Positions 1 through 5,772 of a DNA stretch of 13,618 bases are shown one piece after another (within the stretch, counting starts at the first letter, position 1; each line of letters opens with the position of its first letter). This DNA is from Dehalococcoidia bacterium (GTDB lineage Bacteria > Chloroflexota > Dehalococcoidia > Tepidiformales > Tepidiformaceae), in the NCBI GenBank assembly GCA_009838385.1, contig VXRS01000208.1, forward strand, positions 1 to 13,618. The letters run 5' to 3'. The notes under the pieces were generated by a model. That model was not told where the DNA came from. It saw only the letters and a list, made by a program, of their open reading frames with translations, and did not search any database. Made by a program: the position numbers and the translations under genes.

Positions 1-1052
1 TCTTCACGGTCACCCGCCTCCACGGCGCCGCCATCGACGTTGACCGCGAGCGGCTTGCAGTGGGTCAGGGCCGCGCCGTGGTCGTGAACAGCGGCAATGC
101 CAACGACAGCACTGGCGAGCGAGGGGTACGCGACGCCTACCGCATGGCCGAGCTGGCCGCGGAGAGAGTCGGGATTCCGGCTGAGGCCATGTTCGTCTGC
201 CACACGGGCGTAATCGGCCACTACCTGCCCATGGACAAGATCGAAGCCGGAATCGAGGCCGTCGAGCTGTCCGAAGACGCCGGCCCCGACTTTGCCCGGG
301 CCATCATGACCACCGATCTCGTGCCCAAGCACTGTTCCGTGCGCTTCGGGCCCTACACCCTCGGGGGCTGCGCCAAGGGCTCGGGCATGATTCACCCGAA
401 CATGGCGACCATGCTCGCCTACCTCACGACCGACGCCCCGGTCGCCCAGGATGCGCTGCAGACGGCGCTCTCCGAAGCCTCCGACCGCAGCTTCAACCTC
501 ATCACCGTCGACGGCGACACCAGCCCCAGCGACACCGTCCTCCTCTTCGCGAACGGCGCGGCCGGCGGCGAAACGATCACTCCCGGCAGCCAGCACTACG
601 ATGCCTTCCGCGAGGCCCTGGACGCTGTCTGCATCTACCTCGCGAAGGCCATCGCCCGCGATGGCGAGGGCGCCACGAGGCTCATCGAGATCACCGTCAA
701 TGGCGCCGCGTCGGACGCCGATGCCCGCCGCCTTGTGCGCGACATCGGCACCTCCCCCCTGGTCAAGACCGCCGTCCACGGCGCCGACCCCAACTGGGGT
801 CGCATCGTCGGCGTTATCGGCCGTTCCGATGTCGCCATCGTCGAGGAGGCCGTGACCGTGGCCGTCTGCGGCCACCAGCTGTTCGAGCGCGCCGTGCCCA
901 TCCCCTACGAGGAGGCCGAGGTCTCGCGCGCCATGTCCGGCGACGAGGTCACCATCGAGGTGTCCCTCGGCGCGGGCGATGCGAGCGCCACCGGCTGGAC
1001 CTGCGACCTCAGCGCCGACTACATCCGCATCAACGCCGACTACACGACGTGA
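1..1052 (+). CDS. argJ: Bifunctional ornithine acetyltransferase / N-acetylglutamate synthase ArgJ (5' partial)
   Basis: ArgJ moves the acetyl group from N-acetylornithine to glutamate, and in bifunctional forms also acetylates glutamate from acetyl-CoA, closing the cyclic arginine pathway in the cytoplasm. The frame is open from base 3 with no start codon at the edge. The GTG at 60 is internal, because the residues before it (FTVTRLHGAAIDVDRERLA) match the family's N-terminal part. About 350 codons are visible against roughly 400 for the family, so some 50 residues lie to the left. Visible hallmarks are VVVNSGNAN just after base 60, the self-cleavage segment KGSGMIHPNMATML with the nucleophilic Thr codon at 408-410, DGDTSPSDT, the DPNWGRI segment, and the typical C-terminus INADY. 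The stop overlaps the argB start (GTGA). Whether it is mono- or bifunctional cannot be read from the sequence. Confidence 0.96.
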   Translation, partial: FTVTRLHGAAIDVDRERLAVGQGRAVVVNSGNANDSTGERGVRDAYRMAELAAERVGIPAEAMFVCHTGVIGHYLPMDKIEAGIEAVELSEDAGPDFARAIMTTDLVPKHCSVRFGPYTLGGCAKGSGMIHPNMATMLAYLTTDAPVAQDALQTALSEASDRSFNLITVDGDTSPSDTVLLFANGAAGGETITPGSQHYDAFREALDAVCIYLAKAIARDGEGATRLIEITVNGAASDADARRLVRDIGTSPLVKTAVHGADPNWGRIVGVIGRSDVAIVEEAVTVAVCGHQLFERAVPIPYEEAEVSRAMSGDEVTIEVSLGAGDASATGWTCDLSADYIRINADYTT

Positions 1053-1828
1053 GCGGCCTGCGTCCCCTCGTCATCAAGGTGGGTGGCAGCACCCTTGGCG
1101 CCGCCGACACGACCTTCCACGACATCGCCGCCCTCGACCGCGCCGGCGAACGTCCCATCGTTGTCCACGGCGGAGGCGCGGAAGCCAGCCGCTGGCTTGA
1201 TGCGATGGGGATCGAGAGCCGCTTCATCGATGGCCTGCGCGCCACCGACGAGCGAGCCCTGCCCGTCATCGTGGCCGTCTTCGCCGGACTCGTGAACAAA
1301 CGCATCGTTTCCGCCCTGAACGCCGCAGGCGCCCGCGCTGCCGGCCTCTCGGGCGCGGACGGGCGCACGCTCGAGTGTGAGCAGCGCCGCCCCGAGTTGG
1401 GTTTCGTCGGGACGCCCGTCGCGGCCCATCCCGAGGCCGTGCTCGCCCTTCGCGACGCCGGCTTCGTTCCCGTCGTCAGCCCTGTCGGCTACGTACTCGG
1501 CGAAGAGGGCGATCAGCTCGTGAACGTGAACGCCGACGAGGCCGCGGGCTGGATTGCCAGCGCCGTCGACGCCCGTGAGCTCGTCTTCCTGACCGATGTC
1601 GAGGGCGTGCGCGGCGAAGACGGCGCCGTCATCCCCGAACTCGATGCTGCTGCGGTGGGCGCGCTGCGCGAATCTGGCGTCATCGCCGGCGGCATGATCC
1701 CCAAGACCGACGCCTGCCTCCTCGCCGCCGATCTCGGTGTCCCCAGCCACATCATCGACGGGCGCGTCACCGGCGCCCTCCTCGAGCGCGAGGGCCGCGG
1801 CACCGTCTTCCCGCCTGCCCGTCCCTGA
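1049..1828 (+). CDS. argB: Acetylglutamate kinase ArgB
   Basis: ArgB phosphorylates N-acetylglutamate with ATP, the second step of arginine synthesis. The 259-aa product shows the amino-acid-kinase fold: KVGGS at residues 10-14, HGGG at 40-43, DGLRATDE from 61, GLVNKR, GLSGADGR, PVVSPVG, NVNADEAA and the ATP-site segment GGMIPKTDA. The GTG start (1049) overlaps the argJ stop in a GTGA, and no separate ribosome binding site is evident, so translational coupling is likely. The protein begins almost directly with the first beta strand. It therefore lacks the N-terminal mobile helix of arginine-inhibited hexameric enzymes and resembles the short arginine-insensitive form; this is inference from length alone. 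The related LysZ aminoadipate kinase was considered, but position between argJ and argD favours ArgB. Confidence 0.95.
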   Translation: MSGLRPLVIKVGGSTLGAADTTFHDIAALDRAGERPIVVHGGGAEASRWLDAMGIESRFIDGLRATDERALPVIVAVFAGLVNKRIVSALNAAGARAAGLSGADGRTLECEQRRPELGFVGTPVAAHPEAVLALRDAGFVPVVSPVGYVLGEEGDQLVNVNADEAAGWIASAVDARELVFLTDVEGVRGEDGAVIPELDAAAVGALRESGVIAGGMIPKTDACLLAADLGVPSHIIDGRVTGALLEREGRGTVFPPARP

Positions 1829-1849
1829 CCGCAGGGCCCGTACACGGGC
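1823..1849 (+). other. Two short tandem hairpins at the argB-argD junction
   Basis: CCCTG (1823-1827) pairs with CAGGG (1832-1836) around a 4-nt loop, and GCCCG (1836-1840) pairs with CGGGC (1845-1849) around TACA. The first hairpin includes the argB stop codon and the two share base 1836. No T-run follows, so they are not a standard intrinsic terminator. They could slow transcription or stabilise the mRNA end between argB and argD; no function can be assigned. Confidence 0.3.
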
Positions 1850-1855
1850 GCCGCG

Positions 1856-1861
1856 TACAAT
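1856..1861 (+). promoter_or_regulatory. Possible -10 element upstream of argD
   Basis: TACAAT lies 43 nt before the argD start in the 76-nt argB-argD gap. No convincing -35 hexamer is found 16-18 nt upstream. It would give argD an internal promoter within the arg run. A clear AGGAG ribosome binding site follows at 1891-1895, nine bases before the ATG. Confidence 0.25.
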
Positions 1862-1904
1862 CCCCATCTCGACCCCAGCTATCCCCCGACAGGAGCCGAA
1901 CGGC

Positions 1905-3095
1905 ATGAGCGACTGGATCGAACGCGACAGCAAGTACCTCTTTCAGAACTACGGCCGCCAGCCAATCGTGCTCGAGCGCGGCGAGGGATCGCGCGTCTGG
2001 GACAGCGAGGGCAACGAGTACCTCGACTTCGTCGGCGGCCTCGCCGTCACCTCGCTCGGCCACTCGCACCCCGCCGTCGCCGCCGCCGCCGCCGCCCAGG
2101 CGGAGCGGCTGATCCACGTTTCCAACCTCTACTACACGACCCCGATGATCGAGCTGGCCGAGTTGCTCGTCGAGAACTCGCCCCTCGACCGCGTCTTCTT
2201 CTGCAACTCCGGCGCGGAGGCGATCGAGGCTGCCATCAAGGTGGCTCGCCGCTGGGGGCACGACGAGCAGGGTGGAAAGCACGGCATCATCGCCATGCAG
2301 GACGGCTTCCACGGACGCAGCCTCGGCGCCCTCGCCGCCACCGGCACCGCCCGCTACCGCGAGCCCTTCGAGCCCCTCCCCACCGGCTTCAGCCACGTCC
2401 CCTGGAACGACCTCGACGCCCTCAAGGCCGCCACCGACGACAACACCGTCGCCGTTCTCATGGAGCCTATCCAGGGAGAGGGCGGCGTAAACGCCCCCGC
2501 CCCCGGCTACCTGCAGGGCGTCCGCGACTGGTGCGACGAGAAGGGCCTGCTCCTCATCCTCGACGAGATCCAGTCCGGCATTGGTCGCACCGGGACTCTC
2601 TGGGCGCACGAGCAGGACGGCATCGAGCCCGACATCATGTGCGTGGCCAAGGGCCTCGCCGGCGGTTTCCCCATCGGCGCCGTGCTCGCCCGCGAGGAGC
2701 TCGCTGGCCACCTCGTGCCCGGGGACCACGGCACGACCTTCGGCGCGAACCCCGTCGCGACCGCCGCCGGCGTCGCCGTTCTCCGCCACATCTTCGAGAA
2801 CGACGTGCTCGCCGCCGCCCGCCGCGCGTCGGACCGGCTCGTCGCCCGCCTGCGCGCGATGGAAGACAGCCTCCCCGCCGTCACCGAGGTGCGCGGACGC
2901 GGCCTGTTGCTCGCCGTCAGCCTCTCCAGCGAGGCTGCCGCCGCGGTCGTCACGCTCTGCCGCGAGCGGGGCCTGCTCGTGAACAACGTCCGCCCCGACC
3001 GCATCCGCCTGATGCCCGCCCTCATCGTCGGCGACGAAGAGATCGACCGCGCATGCGACATTCTCGAGGAGGCCATCCAGTTAGCGACCTCGTAA
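1905..3095 (+). CDS. argD: Acetylornithine aminotransferase ArgD
   Basis: ArgD is a PLP-dependent class-III aminotransferase that converts N-acetylglutamate semialdehyde plus glutamate to N-acetylornithine. The ATG at 1905 is preferred over the open frame reaching back to 1737, because AGGAG stands at 1891-1895 and the 396-aa product MSDWIERDSKYLFQNYGRQP begins like the family. Motifs: GGLAVTSLGHSHP (about 44-56), the phosphate-binding NSGAEA (101-106), FHGRSLGALAATG, the PLP-ring Asp in ILDEIQSGIGRTG (D220) and the Schiff-base Lys in AKGLAGG (K249, codon 2649-2651). A run of six GCC codons (2079-2096) gives a polyalanine patch in a surface helix. The stop overlaps the next start by one base (TAATG). 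Ornithine or succinyl-diaminopimelate substrates cannot be excluded, but the arg context makes ArgD by far the best reading. Confidence 0.95.
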   Translation: MSDWIERDSKYLFQNYGRQPIVLERGEGSRVWDSEGNEYLDFVGGLAVTSLGHSHPAVAAAAAAQAERLIHVSNLYYTTPMIELAELLVENSPLDRVFFCNSGAEAIEAAIKVARRWGHDEQGGKHGIIAMQDGFHGRSLGALAATGTARYREPFEPLPTGFSHVPWNDLDALKAATDDNTVAVLMEPIQGEGGVNAPAPGYLQGVRDWCDEKGLLLILDEIQSGIGRTGTLWAHEQDGIEPDIMCVAKGLAGGFPIGAVLAREELAGHLVPGDHGTTFGANPVATAAGVAVLRHIFENDVLAAARRASDRLVARLRAMEDSLPAVTEVRGRGLLLAVSLSSEAAAAVVTLCRERGLLVNNVRPDRIRLMPALIVGDEEIDRACDILEEAIQLATS

Positions 3096-3373
3096 TGGGT
3101 CTGCTCCTTGCCCTCGGCACGCTCGCGTCCGTTGGAGTGGCGGGCGTGGGTTTGCGCCTGCTGCTCGCCGCCCGGGCCGCCGACGCCGCCATCGCCCCGC
3201 CTGCCACCCTCGTGCTCGGCAGTGTGGCGGCCGGCGCCATCGGCCTCGCCTTCACCCCCTTCGCCCTGGCGGGGTCCCTCCCCACGACCCTTGGGGTGGT
3301 CGTATTCGTGCTGGTTCTGGTCGCGCTCGCGAGCACGGTCGGGGCCTGGACAGTGCTTCGGCGCGTGTTCTGA
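3095..3373 (+). CDS. Small three-helix membrane protein of unknown function
   Basis: A 92-aa frame starts at the ATG overlapping the argD stop by one base (TAATG), which points to re-initiation by ribosomes finishing argD; the nearest purine-rich site, GAGGAGG at 3066-3072, is too far to serve it directly. The product is almost entirely hydrophobic, with three predicted membrane spans at about residues 3-24, 32-55 and 58-81. Short polar links (ARAADAA; GSLPTT) separate them, and the tail is basic (LRRVF). The frame remains open upstream inside argD, but that part is argD read out of frame. I do not recognise a family. Its place between argD and argG could suggest a link to amino-acid transport or membrane localisation, but that is only position. 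The small size and the tight fit between argD and argG support a real gene. Confidence 0.7.
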   Translation: MGLLLALGTLASVGVAGVGLRLLLAARAADAAIAPPATLVLGSVAAGAIGLAFTPFALAGSLPTTLGVVVFVLVLVALASTVGAWTVLRRVF

Positions 3374-3397
3374 CTGCCGCACGAGCGGCGAGCGCGC

Positions 3398-3403
3398 TAC
3401 GCT
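3398..3403 (+). promoter_or_regulatory. Possible -10 element upstream of argG
   Basis: The 60-nt gap between the membrane-protein stop (3373) and argG contains TACGCT in the context GCGCTACGCTTTGGGGG. No good -35 is seen 17 nt upstream. The spacing to the argG GTG (3434) would leave a leader of about 25 nt holding a weak AGGCAGG ribosome binding site at 3422-3428. Confidence 0.28.
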
Positions 3404-3433
3404 TTGGGGGACTAGATCGAAAGGCAGGCCCGC

Positions 3434-4678
3434 GTGCCCAAACTCGTTCTCGCCTATAGCGGCGGCCTCGACACCACGACGGCGATCACCTGGCTCACGA
3501 AGGAGCGTGGCTACGACGTCGTCGCTCTCAACATCGACGTGGGCATGAGCCGCGAGCAGGCTGTGCTCGAAGAGCGCGGCCTCGCAGCTGGCGCCGCCAA
3601 GGTCATCGTCGAGGACGCGCGCGAGGACTTCCTGCGCTACTTCGCCTTCCCCGCCCTTGCCGCCGGCGCCCTCTACCAGGACGCCTACCCCCTCGCCACG
3701 GCCCTCGCACGGCCGCTCATGGCCAAGCTGCTCGTCGATGTCGCGCACGACGAGGGCGCCGTCGCCGTCGCCCACGGCTGCACGGGCAAGGGCAACGACC
3801 AGGTCCGCTTCGACGTCGGCATCCGCACCCTCGACCCCGCCCTCGCCATCGTCGCCCCAACGCGCGAGGAGGCGATGTCGCGCGAGATGGAGATCGAGTA
3901 CCTCCAGGAGCACGGCATCGCACTCGCCTGGGAGGTCAAGGGCTCCTTCAGCATCGACGAGAACATCTGGGGCCGCAGCGTCGAGGCCGGCGTGCTCGAA
4001 GACCCCTGGACCGCGCCTCCGCCCGAGGCCTACGTCTGGACGACCGCCCCCGAGGACGCCCCCGACCAGGGTGTCGACGTCGAGATCGGCTTCGAAAAGG
4101 GCTTCCCTGTGACCGTCGACGGCGAGGCGCTCGACCCGGTCGCCCTGGTCGAATGCCTCAACGACCTCGGCGGCCAGCACGGCGTCGGCCGCGTCGACCA
4201 CATCGAGGACCGCCTTGTTGGCATCAAGAGCCGCGAGATCTACGAGGCGCCCGCCGCCACCATCCTCTTCGCCGCCCACCGCGGGCTCGAGACGATGACC
4301 CTCTCGAGGCAGCAGCTGAAGCTGAAGCGCGAGATCGCCGCCCAGTACGCCGAGCTCATCTACGACGGCCTCTGGTTCAGCGCCCACCACCAGGACCTCG
4401 CTGCCTATACCGCCAGCACCCAGCGCTTCGTTAGCGGGCAGGTGCGCCTGCGACTGCACCGCGGCGCCGTCACGGTGACGGGTCGCCGCGCCGAGTCCTC
4501 GTTGTACGACCGAGCGCTCGCCACCTACGACCGCGAGGACGCGTTCGACCACGCCTCGGCGGTCGGCTTCATCGACATCTGGGGGCTACAGACCCGCGTG
4601 CAGGCCCGCCAGCAGCTGCTCGATCAGCTGCCGCAGGCCCTCCGCATCGCCCAGCCCCGCGAGGAGGCGTCAGAGTGA
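3434..4678 (+). CDS. argG: Argininosuccinate synthase ArgG
   Basis: ArgG condenses citrulline and aspartate, using ATP to AMP and PPi, to give argininosuccinate. The 414-aa product, near the usual 400, starts at GTG 3434 with the N-type ATP pyrophosphatase loop AYSGGLDTT (residues 7-15). It continues with LNIDVG, the substrate-binding stretch HGCTGKGNDQVRF, SIDENIWGRS, the segment GIKSREIYEAPAATIL, and the C-terminal LYDRALATY and GFIDIWGLQ. The start is supported by position: the P-loop should lie within the first dozen residues, and a GGCAGG-like site precedes it. The stop overlaps the next start (GTGA). Genes for argH and argF do not follow, unlike many arg clusters; instead two uncharacterised genes are coupled to it. 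Confidence 0.95.
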   Translation: MPKLVLAYSGGLDTTTAITWLTKERGYDVVALNIDVGMSREQAVLEERGLAAGAAKVIVEDAREDFLRYFAFPALAAGALYQDAYPLATALARPLMAKLLVDVAHDEGAVAVAHGCTGKGNDQVRFDVGIRTLDPALAIVAPTREEAMSREMEIEYLQEHGIALAWEVKGSFSIDENIWGRSVEAGVLEDPWTAPPPEAYVWTTAPEDAPDQGVDVEIGFEKGFPVTVDGEALDPVALVECLNDLGGQHGVGRVDHIEDRLVGIKSREIYEAPAATILFAAHRGLETMTLSRQQLKLKREIAAQYAELIYDGLWFSAHHQDLAAYTASTQRFVSGQVRLRLHRGAVTVTGRRAESSLYDRALATYDREDAFDHASAVGFIDIWGLQTRVQARQQLLDQLPQALRIAQPREEASE

Positions 4679-5028
4679 GCGCAGCGTCCGACACGACCAC
4701 GATCAGCTACCACGGCCCCGGTGATGGCGCCGAGCTCTGGGGCGGAACCCAGGCCGACTTCGTCCTCGATTGGCCAAACCGCCCCGCCCGCGAGGTCGCC
4801 GTCCTCCTGCAGGACGCCGCCGCCGAGGCGCTTGCGCAGGCGGCCTCCGCCGAGGACGGTCCCGACTTCCGTGCCGAGGCCGCCCGTGCGGTGGGCGAGG
4901 CCTGGCTGGAGGCGCAGCTCGAGCGCGATGGCCGCATCGACTCCATTGTCGTGATCTCCGCCGCCACCCTCGCCGAGCGCCCGGAGCTCGTCGCGGTGTC
5001 CCGTACGCTCGCTTCCGCCGCGTCATGA
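4675..5028 (+). CDS. Uncharacterised 117-aa protein coupled to argG
   Basis: A GTG at 4675 overlaps the argG stop (GTGA), and the stop of this gene overlaps the next start (ATGA), so it sits inside a translationally coupled run. The product is soluble, acidic and alanine-rich, with no signal peptide, membrane span or cysteine. The N-terminal third (residues 10-45: ISYHGPGDGAELWGG, then DFVLDWPNRPAREVAVLL) looks beta-rich. A helix-forming region follows (about 45-85), then a hydrophobic strand (IDSIVVISA, about 88-96). I do not recognise a family. Overlaps at both ends and a sensible soluble composition support a real gene, in contrast to the arginine- and proline-rich reading of the other frames here. 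Confidence 0.72.
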   Translation: MSAASDTTTISYHGPGDGAELWGGTQADFVLDWPNRPAREVAVLLQDAAAEALAQAASAEDGPDFRAEAARAVGEAWLEAQLERDGRIDSIVVISAATLAERPELVAVSRTLASAAS

Positions 5029-5594
5029 CCGAGGAGCGCCGCCGCGTTCCCGTTGACCAGGTTGGCAGGAGCCGCCCGTCCCCAATCGATCCTGGAGGTC
5101 CAGAGCCCTGCGACTGCCCGCAACTCGACCGCAATGAGTGGCACGAGGTGGAAAGCGACTGGAGCGACATCGCTTTCGCGAAGATCGGCATCCCCGCCTT
5201 CCTCGGCGTCCCCATTGGCTTCTGGGCCAACCGGCGCAAGTTGGTCGCCCGCGCCGAGGCTGCCGGCCATGTCCCCGAGGACGCGATGCTGATCATGGGT
5301 CCTGGGCGCCTGCGCCGCACGGTGATGATGGAGGTGGAGGACGCCGACACCTCCCGTCGCGACATCGTGACCCCCGGCGGCGTCGTCTTCACCCGGCTGT
5401 TGCCCGCCCCCTGGGGCCAAATGAAGACCATCGTGAAGGAAACCCGCGACATGGCCCGGGAGCGTTACGGCCGCAATCCCGCCGCCATCTGGGTCTGGTA
5501 TCTCACCTGCCAGACCTGCTCCTCGGAACGCAACTTCGAGACGCTCTTCGTCGCGCACTACCCGAAGCGCCCCGCAACCAGGGACGCGGGATGA
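5025..5594 (+). CDS. Uncharacterised 189-aa protein with two cysteine pairs (CDC and CQTC)
   Basis: The ATG at 5025 overlaps the stop of the 117-aa gene (ATGA). The frame stays open further upstream to 4770, but that part is arginine-rich out-of-frame reading of the neighbour. The soluble product contains CDCP (C29, C31) near the N-terminus, a central hydrophobic stretch IPAFLGVPIGFWANRRK (about 56-72), a beta-looking core (MMEVED, GGVVFTRLLPAPWGQ) and, near the C-terminus, WVWYLTCQTCSSERNFETLF with C162 and C165. Four cysteines in two close pairs, conserved-looking tryptophans and a defined fold suggest a metal or Fe-S site, or a redox pair; this is inference. It resembles, from memory, uncharacterised proteins of Chloroflexota, but no function is known to me. 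It closes the argG run; the predicted leuS promoter overlaps its stop codon. Confidence 0.78.
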   Translation: MTEERRRVPVDQVGRSRPSPIDPGGPEPCDCPQLDRNEWHEVESDWSDIAFAKIGIPAFLGVPIGFWANRRKLVARAEAAGHVPEDAMLIMGPGRLRRTVMMEVEDADTSRRDIVTPGGVVFTRLLPAPWGQMKTIVKETRDMARERYGRNPAAIWVWYLTCQTCSSERNFETLFVAHYPKRPATRDAG

Positions 5595-5619
5595 CGCTCA
5601 CCGCAGGCTTCGCTACCAT
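5591..5619 (+). promoter_or_regulatory. Predicted sigma-70-type promoter of leuS
   Basis: ATGACG (5591-5596; four of six matches to TTGACA) and TACCAT (5614-5619; four of six matches to TATAAT) are separated by 17 nt. Transcription would start near 5626, giving leuS a leader of about 147 nt. The -35 overlaps the stop codon of the preceding gene. Confidence 0.45.
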
Positions 5620-5629
5620 CGTGAACACG

Positions 5630-5686
5630 ATGCATTCGATGTGGCCCGGCTCAAGGCTCGCCCTTCGACGGCCTCGCGGCGCATAG
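5630..5686 (+). CDS. Possible 18-codon leader peptide upstream of leuS
   Basis: An ATG (5630) just after the predicted leuS transcription start opens a frame of 18 codons ending at TAG 5684-5686. The translation is MHSMWPGSRLALRRPRGA, with two leucine codons (CTC at 5657, CTT at 5663). Its stop codon lies in the apical loop of the strong hairpin at 5670-5697, an arrangement known from ribosome-controlled attenuators. There is no ribosome binding site before the ATG, and two leucines in 18 is not a strong enrichment, so the reading is tentative. Confidence 0.22.
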   Translation: MHSMWPGSRLALRRPRGA

Positions 5687-5697
5687 CCGGCGAGGCC
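5670..5697 (+). promoter_or_regulatory. Strong hairpin in the leuS leader
   Basis: GGCCTCGC (5670-5677) pairs perfectly with GCGAGGCC (5690-5697), and the stem continues with GGC/GCC (5678-5680 with 5686-5688) past a single bulged G (5689) around the loop GCATA. This gives eleven GC-rich pairs. A pyrimidine stretch TCTCCCC follows rather than a T-run. It may be an attenuator or a terminator for the arg run; a standard intrinsic terminator is less likely. Confidence 0.5.
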
Positions 5698-5728
5698 TCT
5701 CCCCAGACCTGCCCCTGTGTCCTGTTGC

Positions 5729-5747
5729 CCGGCCCGATGTGGGCCGG
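5729..5747 (+). promoter_or_regulatory. Second hairpin in the leuS leader, close to the ribosome binding site
   Basis: CCGGCCC (5729-5735) and GGGCCGG (5741-5747) form a perfect seven-pair stem around the loop GATGT, ending 15 nt before the leuS GAGGAG site (5763-5768). Its 3' half lies in a 13-nt segment (CGATGTGGGCCGG, 5735-5747) that repeats, with one mismatch, the segment at 5637-5649. The first copy can pair imperfectly with 5729-5735, so an alternative fold is possible. Confidence 0.45.
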
Positions 5748-5772
5748 ACCCTCCCGCTGAACGAGGAGCTTC

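Noticed and set aside
1737..1904. An upstream extension of the argD frame into argB
   Set aside because: The translation of this part is Ser/Ala/Pro/Arg-rich out-of-frame argB. The ATG at 1905 has an AGGAG site and gives a family-typical N-terminus.
2079..2096. (GCC)6 trinucleotide run in argD as a possible phase-variable tract
   Set aside because: Changes in copy number keep the frame and only alter an alanine patch; GCC runs are expected at this GC content.
1..3433. ArgR operator sites in the arg run
   Set aside because: No AT-rich TNTGAATWWWWATTCANA-like palindrome was seen in the junctions; the main arg promoter would lie left of the window.
2507..4552. A 681-codon minus-strand open frame opposite argD, the membrane-protein gene and argG
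   Set aside because: It lies wholly opposite genes with clear family motifs. Its translation is Gly/Glu/Val-rich, then Arg/Ser-rich, with no domain, as expected from the complement of GC-rich coding sequence.
5620..5772. T-box riboswitch upstream of leuS
   Set aside because: No AGGGTGGNACCGCG-like antiterminator sequence and no T-rich terminator are visible, so the leader is described only as structured.
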